DNA from: Comamonas_C sp026954015
GTDB taxonomy: Bacteria > Pseudomonadota > Gammaproteobacteria > Burkholderiales > Burkholderiaceae_C
Assembly (NCBI GenBank): GCA_035063785.1
Contig: JAPSFS010000007.1
Span: forward strand, 62,001-126,000
Direction of reading: 5' to 3'
Length of the DNA: 64,000 bases
The position numbers and the translations under genes are program-made. Positions 17,588 through 25,124 of the stretch are shown piece after piece (the first letter of the stretch is position 1; every line of letters starts with the position of its first letter). The notes beneath the pieces are model-generated. The model searched no databases. It was given only the letters and a program-made list of their open reading frames with translations, and was not told where the DNA came from.

Positions 17588-18889
17588 ATGCCCGAGCCCG
17601 ACCTTCCGCCATCGCACCCGCAGCGCGTCTCGCTGCACAACGAGATCCATGCGCGACCGCCGGAAGCGGTGCGCCCGCCGCTGGCGATCACGCATATCGT
17701 GATGTGGGCCGACGCCGCCGGGCGCGAGGCGAGCCGGGAGCACCTGGCGGCCTTGCTGCGGCAGCACCATCTGGCGCCGCCGGACGCATCGACGACGCAT
17801 CTGCGCGCGCACCTCGGCGCGTTCCAGTTGCGCTGGGAGCTGCATACCGAGTTCGTCACCTGGACCTTCACCTCGGCACTGGCGCACGCTGATCGCTTCG
17901 GCGAGGTCGAGCCGGTCACTGCCCTCGAATCCGTGCCGCGCGCCTGGCTGGCGGGGCTGCCGGGGCAGTGCCTGTGCAGCCTGCACCTGTGGGTGCTGGC
18001 GATGCTGGAGTTCGGCGATGGTCGCCTGGTGCCGCAGATACTGAGCGACGAGACGCTGGTGGCGTCGTCCGTGGCGGACGGTCTGGGCGAGGTGTTTACC
18101 GATTTCGCGTTGCACGCGGACGGCAGTTCGCGCATGGTGCTGCTCGTGGGCAGCATGCCGCCGCGGCGCGTGGGCCGCATGGTGCAGCGCCTGCTCGAAA
18201 TCGAGACCTACCGCATGGCGGCGCTGCTCGGACTGCCTGTGGCGCGCGAGGCGGCGGGCGCACTGGCGCAGGCTGAGACCGAGCTGGCGGCGCTGGCGCA
18301 GGCGATCCGCTCGGCCGACCACGCGGCCGAGCCGGCGCTGCTCGACCGGCTCACGCGGCTGGCGGGGCAGGTGGAGAGCCAGTACGCCACCACGCACGCG
18401 CGGTTTTCCGCGAGCAGCGCGTACTTCGAGCTCGTGGACCAGCGCATCCGCGACATCGGCGAGACGCGCCTGGGCGCGATGCAGACCATCGGTGAATTCA
18501 TGGACCGGCGGCTCACCCCGGCGCGCAGCACCTGCGCGTGGGTGGCGCGGCGGCAGAACGCGCTCTCCGAACGTGTCTCGCGCATCAGCAACCTGCTGCG
18601 CACGCGCGTCGAGATCGCGCAGCAGCAAAGCAGCCAGCAGCTGCTCGCGACGATGAACCAGCGCCAGGGCCTGCAGCTGCGCCTGCAGGCGACGGTCGAA
18701 GGGCTGTCGGTGGCGGCGATCACGTACTACATCGTCGGCCTCGTGAGCCACCTGGCGCGCGGCGCGCAGGTGCTGGGCTGGCCCTGGTCGCCCGAAGCCA
18801 CGGCGGCCACAGCGATCCCGCTGGTGGCGTTGGGCGTCTGGTGGTCGCTGCGCAGCCTGCACCACCGGGTGTTCAGGAATAATGAGTAA
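17588..18889 (+). CDS. DUF3422 family membrane protein, function unknown
   Basis: This 433-residue protein matches the DUF3422 family by its opening (HPQRVSLHNEIHARPPE), its length, and two hydrophobic helices close to the C-terminus (AAITYYIVGLVSHL and ATAIPLVALGVWWSL). The centre is a long, mostly helical, Arg/Ala-rich region likely to form coiled coil. The family is uncharacterised; a membrane-anchored cytoplasmic protein is the best description. The ATG at 17588 is chosen because family similarity starts there; an earlier start would add residues lying over the tctA terminator. Confidence 0.8.
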   Translation: MPEPDLPPSHPQRVSLHNEIHARPPEAVRPPLAITHIVMWADAAGREASREHLAALLRQHHLAPPDASTTHLRAHLGAFQLRWELHTEFVTWTFTSALAHADRFGEVEPVTALESVPRAWLAGLPGQCLCSLHLWVLAMLEFGDGRLVPQILSDETLVASSVADGLGEVFTDFALHADGSSRMVLLVGSMPPRRVGRMVQRLLEIETYRMAALLGLPVAREAAGALAQAETELAALAQAIRSADHAAEPALLDRLTRLAGQVESQYATTHARFSASSAYFELVDQRIRDIGETRLGAMQTIGEFMDRRLTPARSTCAWVARRQNALSERVSRISNLLRTRVEIAQQQSSQQLLATMNQRQGLQLRLQATVEGLSVAAITYYIVGLVSHLARGAQVLGWPWSPEATAATAIPLVALGVWWSLRSLHHRVFRNNE

Positions 18890-18944
18890 ATTGGCCTCCA
18901 GCGCATGCAGGACGGGCGCTTGCAGCTATTGAAAGCGTAGTTCC
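18888..18944 (-). repeat. Dispersed REP-like hairpin repeat, copy 1
   Basis: Read on the minus strand it follows the pattern ATAGCTGC-AGCGC-TTGCC-GCGC-GGAG-CC-ATTT seen in the other copies here. It begins at the stop codon of the DUF3422 gene. Confidence 0.75.
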
Positions 18945-19263
18945 CGATGGGCGCTGGCGCGGCTTGCCCGCCGCATCGGCCGTTGGTCGCAGGTGCGGCG
19001 TGCAAGGGAAAACCCCGGCAGATGAGACGCGGGCGGGCGCCGAACACGTGACAAAATCGCGCCCGCCGATCTGCCGGGCGCTGCGCCCGGCGGGTTGTTT
19101 GTCAAACGCGTGTCACGGCGTGGCACCGACCGCGGCCCACAAGGCGGCGCCGCTGGTGCCGCGACACGGTCTGCAAGTGCGGTCTTGCCCGGTCCGACGG
19201 GCGAGGGGTTGCGCCTCAGGCTGCGGCGAGCACGCCGCGCACCATCAGCGAAGGACTGCATTT
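18945..19263. other. Gene-free stretch upstream of livH
   Basis: No coding sequence, RNA gene or convincing promoter is recognised. It is GC-rich with several short inverted repeats of CG-rich bases, and should contain the promoter and leader of the liv operon. Confidence 0.5.
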
Positions 19264-20193
19264 ATGGAAATCCTGCTGCAGCAGATCATCAACGGTCTGG
19301 TTCTGGGCAGCATGTACGCCCTGATCGCGCTGGGCTACACCATGGTCTACGGCATCATCCAGCTCATCAACTTCGCCCACGGCGAGGTGCTGATGTTCGG
19401 CGCTCTGATCAGCTGGAGCTGCGTCGGCTACATGCAGGAGACCTGGCCGGCGATGCCGGGCTGGCTGATGCTGCTGATCTCGCTCGTCATCGCCTGCGTG
19501 CTCGCCGCGGTGCTCAACTACTGGATCGAGAAGATCGCCTACAAGCGCCTGCGCAACAGCCCGCGCCTGGCGCCCCTGATCACGGCCATCGGCATGTCGC
19601 TGTTCCTGCAGACGGTGGCGATGATGATCTGGAAGCCCACCTACAAGCCCTATCCGACGCTGCTGCCGGTGGAGCCCTACGAGATCGCGGGCGCGGTGAT
19701 CACGCCCACGCAGATCCTCATCCTGTCGATCACCGTGGTGTCGCTCGCGGCCATGGTGTACGTCGTCGGCTACACGCGCCTGGGGCGCGCGATGCGGGCC
19801 ACGGCCGAGAGCCCGAACGTGGCGGCGCTCATGGGCGTCAAGCCCGACATGGTGATTTCCGCCACCTTTGTGATCGGCGCGATCCTGGCGGCGATCGCGG
19901 GCGTGATGTGGGCGGCCAACTACGGCACCGCGTTTCACACGATGGGGTTCCTGCCCGGCCTGAAGGCCTTCACCGCGGCGGTGTTCGGCGGCATCGGGAA
20001 CCTGCCGGGCGCGGTCGTCGGCGGCGTGCTGCTGGGACTGATCGAGGCGATAGGCTCGGGCTACATCGGCGATCTGACGGGTGGTGTGCTGGGCAGCCAG
20101 TACACCGACATCTTCGCGTTCATCGTGCTCATCATCATCCTCACGCTGCGCCCCTCGGGCCTGCTGGGTGAGCGCGTGGCCGATCGGGCCTGA
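19264..20193 (+). CDS. livH: Branched-chain amino acid ABC transporter permease LivH
   Basis: A 309-residue permease with the LivH signature at the N-terminus (NGLVLGSMYALIALGYTMVY) followed by GIIQLINFAHGEVLMFGA. It is the first gene of livH-livM-livG-livF, with 12-19 bp or less between genes, so one transcript is expected. The protein forms the inner-membrane channel with LivM for leucine, isoleucine, valine or related solutes. The binding protein gene (livJ/livK type) is not next to it, so specificity depends on a gene elsewhere. Confidence 0.92.
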   Translation: MEILLQQIINGLVLGSMYALIALGYTMVYGIIQLINFAHGEVLMFGALISWSCVGYMQETWPAMPGWLMLLISLVIACVLAAVLNYWIEKIAYKRLRNSPRLAPLITAIGMSLFLQTVAMMIWKPTYKPYPTLLPVEPYEIAGAVITPTQILILSITVVSLAAMVYVVGYTRLGRAMRATAESPNVAALMGVKPDMVISATFVIGAILAAIAGVMWAANYGTAFHTMGFLPGLKAFTAAVFGGIGNLPGAVVGGVLLGLIEAIGSGYIGDLTGGVLGSQYTDIFAFIVLIIILTLRPSGLLGERVADRA

Positions 20194-20205
20194 CGGGAGG
20201 CACGC

Positions 20206-21282
20206 ATGACCAAGGACATGACCAAGAAGCTCGCCTGGGGCCTGGCGCTGCTGGTGCTGCCGCTCGTACTGCAGCAGTTCGGCAACGCCTGGGTGCGCAT
20301 CGCGGACCTCACGCTGCTGTACATCATGCTGGCGCTGGGGCTGAACATCGTCGTGGGCTACGCCGGCCTGCTCGACCTGGGTTACGTGGCGTTCTACGCG
20401 GTGGGCGCGTTCGCCTACTCGCTGCTGGCCTCGCCCCACCTCACGGAGAACTTCCCCGCGATCGCGGCGATGTTTCCGCACGGGCTGCACATCTCGGTGT
20501 GGTGGGCGATCCCGCTGGCGCTGCTGCTGGCGGCGGTCACCGGGGTGCTGCTGGGCATACCGGTGCTGAAGCTGCGCGGCGACTACCTGGCGATCGTGAC
20601 GCTGGGCTTTGGCGAGATCATCCGCATCTTCATGAACAACCTGGACCAGCCGCTCAACATCACGAACGGCCCCAAGGGCATTTCCGCGGTCGATCCCATC
20701 CACATGTTCGGCGTGAACTTCGCCAAGCCGCATGTGCTGTTCGGGCTGGAGGTGCCCTCGGTCACGCTGTACTTCTATCTCTTCATCGTGCTCATGCTGC
20801 TCACGGTGCTCATCTGCTACCGGCTGCAGGATTCGCGCATCGGGCGCGCCTGGATGGCGATCCGCGAGGATGAGGTCGCCGCCAAGGCCATGGGCATCAA
20901 CACGCGCAACATGAAGCTGCTCGCGTTCGGCATGGGCGCGTCGTTCGGCGGCGTCTGCGGCGTGATGTTCGGCGCGTTCCAGGGCTTCGTCTCGCCCGAG
21001 TCGTTCAGCCTGATGGAGTCGATCATGATCGTCTCGATGGTGGTGCTCGGCGGCCTGGGGCACATTCCGGGCGTGATCCTGGGTGCCATCCTGCTTGCGG
21101 CGCTGCCCGAGGTGCTGCGCTATGTGGCAGGGCCGCTGCAGGAGCTGACCGGCGGGCGGCTGGATGCGGCCATCCTGCGCCAGCTTTTGATCGCCTCGGC
21201 CATGATCATCGTCATGCTGCTGCGCCCGCGCGGCATCTGGCCCTCGCCCGAGCACGGCAAGTCGCTCGCGCACAAATCCTGA
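20206..21282 (+). CDS. livM: Branched-chain amino acid ABC transporter permease LivM
   Basis: A 358-residue permease with the LivM core ALGLNIVVGYAGLLDLGYVA and the cytoplasmic coupling loop GRAWMAIREDEVAAKAMGIN, which contacts the ATPases. It partners LivH. The gene lies 12 bp after livH and 19 bp before livG. The N-terminus MTKDMTKK offers two ATGs; the first, at 20206, has GGGAGG just upstream. Confidence 0.92.
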   Translation: MTKDMTKKLAWGLALLVLPLVLQQFGNAWVRIADLTLLYIMLALGLNIVVGYAGLLDLGYVAFYAVGAFAYSLLASPHLTENFPAIAAMFPHGLHISVWWAIPLALLLAAVTGVLLGIPVLKLRGDYLAIVTLGFGEIIRIFMNNLDQPLNITNGPKGISAVDPIHMFGVNFAKPHVLFGLEVPSVTLYFYLFIVLMLLTVLICYRLQDSRIGRAWMAIREDEVAAKAMGINTRNMKLLAFGMGASFGGVCGVMFGAFQGFVSPESFSLMESIMIVSMVVLGGLGHIPGVILGAILLAALPEVLRYVAGPLQELTGGRLDAAILRQLLIASAMIIVMLLRPRGIWPSPEHGKSLAHKS

Positions 21283-21301
21283 AACCGCGCAAGGGTAAGA
21301 C

Positions 21302-22087
21302 ATGACAGAACCTTCCAGCGAGGTGGTGCTCAAGGTCGCCGGCATTTCCAAGCGTTTCGGCGGTCTGCAGGCGCTCTCGGACGTCGGCATCACGATACGC
21401 AAGGGGCAGGTCTACGGGCTGATCGGGCCCAACGGCGCGGGCAAGACCACATTCTTCAACGTCATCACCGGCCTGTACACGCCCGACAGCGGCAGCTTCG
21501 AGCTCGGCGGCAGGCCCTACGCGCCGCACGCGGTGCACCTGGTGGCCAAGGCGGGCATCGCGCGCACCTTCCAGAACATCCGGTTGTTCGCGGAGATGAC
21601 GGCGCTGGAGAACGTGATGGTCGGGCGCCACGTGCGCACGCACTCGGGGTTGTTCGGCGCGGTGTTTCGCAGCAAGGGCTTTCAGCGCGAGGAATCCGAT
21701 ATCGCCGCGCGCGCGCGTGCGCTGCTCGACTACGTCGGCCTCTCCGAATACGCGGACTTCAAGGCGCGCACGCTCTCGTACGGCGACCAGCGGCGCCTGG
21801 AGATCGCGCGCGCGCTCGCGACCGATCCGCTGCTCGTGGCGCTGGATGAACCGGCCGCGGGCATGAATGCCACCGAGAAGGTGGCGCTGCGCGAGCTGAT
21901 CGACCGCATCCGCAACGATGGCCGCACCATTTTGCTGATCGAACACGACGTCAAGCTCGTCATGGGCCTGTGCAACCGCGTCACGGTGCTGGACTACGGC
22001 AAGCAGATCGCCGAGGGCACGCCCGCCGAGGTGCAGAAGAACCCCAAGGTGATCGAGGCGTACCTGGGTACCGGGGGAGGGCACTGA
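21302..22087 (+). CDS. livG: Branched-chain amino acid ABC transporter ATP-binding protein LivG
   Basis: A 261-residue ABC ATPase with Walker A GPNGAGKTTFFN, signature LSYGDQRRLEIARAL, Walker B LLVALDEPAAGMN and the H-loop LLIEHDVKLVM. The AGIARTFQNIRLF segment and the C-terminal region are typical of LivG, as distinct from LivF. It energises transport with LivF on the cytoplasmic side of LivHM. Confidence 0.93.
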   Translation: MTEPSSEVVLKVAGISKRFGGLQALSDVGITIRKGQVYGLIGPNGAGKTTFFNVITGLYTPDSGSFELGGRPYAPHAVHLVAKAGIARTFQNIRLFAEMTALENVMVGRHVRTHSGLFGAVFRSKGFQREESDIAARARALLDYVGLSEYADFKARTLSYGDQRRLEIARALATDPLLVALDEPAAGMNATEKVALRELIDRIRNDGRTILLIEHDVKLVMGLCNRVTVLDYGKQIAEGTPAEVQKNPKVIEAYLGTGGGH

Positions 22088-22088
22088 G

Positions 22089-22826
22089 ATGGCGCTATCG
22101 GACAAGCAAGTGCTGCTGCGCGTCAAGGGCCTGAAGGTGGCCTATGGCGGCATCCAGGCGGTCAAGGGCATAGACCTGCAGGTGCGCGAGGGCGAGCTGG
22201 TCTCGCTCATCGGCTCCAACGGCGCGGGCAAGACGACGACGATGAAGGCCATCACCGGCATGCTCGCCGCCAACGACGGCGACATCGAGTACCTGGGCCG
22301 CAGCATCCGCGGGCGCGGCCCGTGGGACCTGGTGCGCGAGGGTCTGGTGATGGTGCCCGAGGGGCGCGGCGTGTTCGCGCGCATGAGCATTACCGAGAAC
22401 CTGCTCATGGGCGCCTACACGCGTCGTGACCAGGCGGGCATCAATGAAGACGTGGAGAAGGTTTTCGGCATCTTCCCGCGCCTGCGCGAGCGCAAGACGC
22501 AGCTCGCGGGCACCATGTCCGGCGGTGAGCAGCAGATGCTGGCCATGGGCCGGGCGCTGATGGCACGCCCCAAGGTGCTGCTGCTGGACGAGCCCTCGAT
22601 GGGCCTGTCGCCCATTCTCGTGGACACCATCTTCGAGGTGGTGCGCAACGTCTATGCGCTGGGCGTGACCATCGTGCTCGTGGAGCAGAACGCGAGCCGG
22701 GCGCTGGCGATCGCCGACCGCGGCTACGTGATGGAGTCGGGGCTGCTCACGATGGAGGGCAGCGGCAAGGAGCTGCTCTGCGACCCGCGCGTGCGTGCCG
22801 CTTATCTGGGCGAAGAAGCCGGTTAG
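22089..22826 (+). CDS. livF: Branched-chain amino acid ABC transporter ATP-binding protein LivF
   Basis: A 245-residue ABC ATPase with Walker A GSNGAGKTTTMK, the LivF segment EGLVMVPEGRGVFARMSI, signature MSGGEQQMLAMGRAL and Walker B VLLLDEPSMGLSP. It is the last gene of the liv operon, starting one base after livG ends. It ends one base before the stop codon of the convergent thioesterase gene. Confidence 0.93.
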   Translation: MALSDKQVLLRVKGLKVAYGGIQAVKGIDLQVREGELVSLIGSNGAGKTTTMKAITGMLAANDGDIEYLGRSIRGRGPWDLVREGLVMVPEGRGVFARMSITENLLMGAYTRRDQAGINEDVEKVFGIFPRLRERKTQLAGTMSGGEQQMLAMGRALMARPKVLLLDEPSMGLSPILVDTIFEVVRNVYALGVTIVLVEQNASRALAIADRGYVMESGLLTMEGSGKELLCDPRVRAAYLGEEAG

Positions 22827-22827
22827 A

Positions 22828-23250
22828 TCAGTTGCCCACGATGCGGCGCAGCCGCTCGGGCAGCGGCGCCGACTTCTGTGCCGGGAAGTCCACCCAGACG
22901 ATGGTGGCGCCACCCGTGGCGCACGGCTGGTCGGGCTCTTCGGCGTGCGACATCGTCACCCAGGTGTCGAACGACGATTTGCCCGGGTTGCTCGCGTAGG
23001 TGCGCACGAGGATGTTCGCCGGGTACTCGAACTGGCGGATGAAGTTGCAGAAGGCGTTGACCACCACCACGCCCTGGCCGCGCGGGTCGGGCTCGTACCC
23101 GAGCGAGACGAACCAGTCGATGCGCGCCGTCTCCATGTAGCGGAAGTACACCGTGTTGTTCATGTGGCCCATCGCGTCCATGTCGCCCCAGCGCATGGGG
23201 GTGGTCATTTCGTGCACGAGCTGCTTGGCTTCGGGGATGTCGATACGCAT
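22828..23250 (-). CDS. Hot-dog fold acyl-CoA thioesterase (4HBT family)
   Basis: A 140-residue single hot-dog domain. The motif MRWGDMDAMGHMNNTVYFRY holds the catalytic Asp/His/Asn set of 4-hydroxybenzoyl-CoA-type thioesterases. The start MRIDIPEAK at 23250 was chosen because family similarity begins there; a longer reading frame upstream covers the divergent truncated DUF486 gene. The protein would hydrolyse an acyl-CoA in the cytoplasm; the chain is not known. Confidence 0.88.
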   Translation of the reverse strand: MRIDIPEAKQLVHEMTTPMRWGDMDAMGHMNNTVYFRYMETARIDWFVSLGYEPDPRGQGVVVVNAFCNFIRQFEYPANILVRTYASNPGKSSFDTWVTMSHAEEPDQPCATGGATIVWVDFPAQKSAPLPERLRRIVGN

Positions 23251-23335
23251 GGGTCGCTGCCGGTTGTGATGTCGTGGCAACGATTGTCGGCCATGCCGGC
23301 GCGCGTCGATGCGCCAGGGTGGACACTGCGCACCC

Positions 23336-23449
23336 ATGCACACCCTGGCCTCCCTGCCCATCCCGGTGCAGACCGTACTGCTCTTGATCGCCAGCAACGT
23401 CTTCATGACGTTCGCGTGGTATGCGCACCTGAAGAACCTCAGCGCCTGA
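23336..23449 (+). pseudogene. Truncated DUF486 family membrane protein (first ~37 codons only)
   Basis: The 37-codon frame contains LLLIASNVFMTFAWYAHLKN, the first membrane helix and following residues of DUF486 proteins, which are normally about 110-120 residues. It then ends in NLSA and a TGA. Nothing resembling the rest of DUF486 follows; instead a dispersed repeat begins about 30 bp later. The short protein could still be made, but as a DUF486 gene it is broken. Confidence 0.7.
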
Positions 23450-23477
23450 GGCGCTTGGCGCGGAATGCGCGAGTTGT

Positions 23478-23540
23478 CAGGAAAACATGGCCTCGGCCCT
23501 TGCCCATCAAGCGCGAACAGCTATGGAATTCAGATGTTTT
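23478..23540 (-). repeat. Dispersed REP-like hairpin repeat, copy 2
   Basis: It has the common core on the minus strand: AGCTGTTCGCGCTTG, then five bases, then CAAG, then GGCC and an A/T-rich edge. It lies between the truncated DUF486 gene and the 3' end of the EF-hand gene. Confidence 0.8.
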
Positions 23541-23555
23541 GCCCAAGGCGGGGCG

Positions 23556-23924
23556 CTACGGCGAGGCGGGGCCCTGCGCGGCGGCCTTGCGCCGTTGCCG
23601 CTCGGCGCGGCGGCGGTCGGCAGCGGCGCGGATTTCCTCCTGCGTCAGGTAGCCGTCGCCGTTGGTGTCGGTCTCGCGGAAGGTGCGCCGCAGGGAGGGC
23701 TTGAGGCGGAAAGCCACCCGCGCTTCGTCGAGCGAAATGCGCCCGTCGCCGTCGGCGTCGAGCATGCTGAACCACTGCAGCGCCTGGCGCTCGCCGGCGC
23801 TCGGGGCCGCGGTCGTGGCCGGTGCGGGCGCGGCAGGCGCGGTCTGGGCCGGTGCCGGTCGCAGCAGTGCCAGGCCGAGCAGCAACGCGCATGCGCATCC
23901 TAAGGGGCGGGTGTCGAAGGTCAT
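23556..23924 (-). CDS. Secreted EF-hand calcium-binding protein
   Basis: A 122-residue protein with an N-terminal signal peptide (hydrophobic stretch CACALLLGLALL, likely cleavage near AQTA), an Ala/Pro-rich linker, and two canonical EF-hand loops at 56-67 (DADGDGRISLDE) and 86-97 (DTNGDGYLTQEE). The C-terminus is Arg/Ala-rich. All calcium ligands are present in both loops. Such small periplasmic EF-hand proteins are common in Comamonadaceae; a role beyond calcium binding cannot be stated. Confidence 0.82.
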   Translation of the reverse strand: MTFDTRPLGCACALLLGLALLRPAPAQTAPAAPAPATTAAPSAGERQALQWFSMLDADGDGRISLDEARVAFRLKPSLRRTFRETDTNGDGYLTQEEIRAAADRRRAERQRRKAAAQGPASP

Positions 23925-23998
23925 CGGGGCTTGGAGATGCCGCGCCGGCGCAAGGTTTCCGCGCAGGTGTGTGCGTTGGTCATGCGGCGGGCCGCGCG

Positions 23999-24859
23999 CT
24001 ATGCGCGGCGCCGCCCGGAGGCCAGCAGCGCCAGTGCCACGCCGCCGGTGATGCCCGCGGTGGCGATCACGAGGCGCGCCGTCACCGCTTCGCCGATAAA
24101 CACCACGCCGCCCGCGGCCGCGATGGCCGGTACCGTGAGCTGTACCAGCGCCGCGCGCGAACGCGACAGGTGTGGCAACGCGCTGTACCAGATGATGTAG
24201 CCCAGCCCCGAGGCAATGGCGCCCGAGGCCAGCGCGAGCAGCACGCCTTCGAGCTGCGGCGCCATGCGCAGCACGCCGACCGCGATAAGCACGACGCCCG
24301 CGGGCGCGCCGCGCACGAAGTTGCCCGCCGAATCCGCCAGCGGCGACTGCGAGCCGCGCCCCACGAGGCAGTACGCGCCCCACGCCACCCCGGCCACGGC
24401 CATCAGCGCCGCGCCCGCCAGCGGCGGCGCCACCAGGCCGGGCGAGACCAGGTACACCAGCGCCGCGAAGGCCAGCGCCATGCCCACCCACACGAGCGGC
24501 GCGGGCCGGTCGCCGCGCCAGACCGCCCAGGCGAGCATGCCGATCTGCACGCTGGCAAACAGGATGAGCGCGCCCGGCCCCGTGGGCACCATCACATAGG
24601 CGATCGAGAACGTCACCGCGTAGAGCGCGAGCGAAAACGCACCCGCCCAGCCGCCGCCCAGCCATGCGCGCGGTGCCGCGCCGCGCGCGCCACGCGCCCG
24701 CCACCCGGCGATCGCCGCGAGCACGAGCGCGCCCGCGGTGAGCCGGATGCCGGTATAGGCCAGCGGGTCGATGCTCGCCGTGGACAGCGCCAGGCGCGCC
24801 AGCACCGAGTTGGCCGCGAAGGCCAGCATGGCGATGGTGGTGAGGAGGGCGGTTTGCAC
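23999..24859 (-). CDS. DMT-superfamily exporter with two EamA domains
   Basis: A 286-residue protein with ten hydrophobic helices arranged as two EamA repeats (RhaT/YdcZ-like drug/metabolite transporter superfamily). Recognisable segments are ANSVLARLAL in the first half and ASGLGYIIWYSALPHLSRSR with FIGEAVTARL in the second. Members export amino acids, metabolites or toxic compounds across the inner membrane. The substrate is unknown. It stands alone, downstream of the tRNA gene on the same strand. Confidence 0.85.
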   Translation of the reverse strand: MQTALLTTIAMLAFAANSVLARLALSTASIDPLAYTGIRLTAGALVLAAIAGWRARGARGAAPRAWLGGGWAGAFSLALYAVTFSIAYVMVPTGPGALILFASVQIGMLAWAVWRGDRPAPLVWVGMALAFAALVYLVSPGLVAPPLAGAALMAVAGVAWGAYCLVGRGSQSPLADSAGNFVRGAPAGVVLIAVGVLRMAPQLEGVLLALASGAIASGLGYIIWYSALPHLSRSRAALVQLTVPAIAAAGGVVFIGEAVTARLVIATAGITGGVALALLASGRRRA

Positions 24860-24899
24860 GCGTGGGCTCCGTGCCGCACGCGCCGCGCCTTGCGCTGGC

Positions 24900-24974
24900 T
24901 GGCGCCTCCGACAGGAATCGAACCTGTATCTAGCGCTTAGGAGGCGCTCGTTCTATCCATTGAACTACGGCGGC
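24900..24974 (-). tRNA. tRNA-Arg (anticodon CCT)
   Basis: A 75-nt cloverleaf on the minus strand. The 7-nt anticodon loop CTCCTAA gives anticodon CCT, reading AGG. The anticodon stem is AGCGC/GCGCT, the D stem GTTC/GAAC, and the T arm ACAGG-TTCGATT-CCTGT. CCA is encoded. The acceptor stem GCCGCCG/CGGAGGC has one G4.A69 mismatch. A single gene in an ordinary position; no integrase is nearby. Confidence 0.93.
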
Positions 24975-25049
24975 TGGAGTCCGCGATTGTATCGGTGGGG
25001 GTAGGGCGCCCTGCCGGGGCAGTGGCGAGGTCGTGTGCCGGGGGTGCGC

Positions 25050-25100
25050 TATGCCGGCGATAGCTGCCCACGCCTGGCAGGAAGGCGCTGGCGGCCTGCT
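25050..25100 (+). repeat. Degraded copy of the dispersed repeat (doubtful)
   Basis: GCGATAGCTGCC is followed by AGGCGCTGGCGGCC and TGCTGAA at about the expected spacing, but the hairpin arms are poorly kept. It lies just after the 3' end of tamB. Confidence 0.4.
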
Positions 25101-25124
25101 GAACCCACGAAGTGGCGTTATCCC

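Noticed and set aside
24900..25124. tRNA-Arg as an integration site with an adjacent genomic island
   Set aside because: No integrase, direct repeat of the tRNA 3' end or mobility gene is seen; both flanks are housekeeping-type genes.
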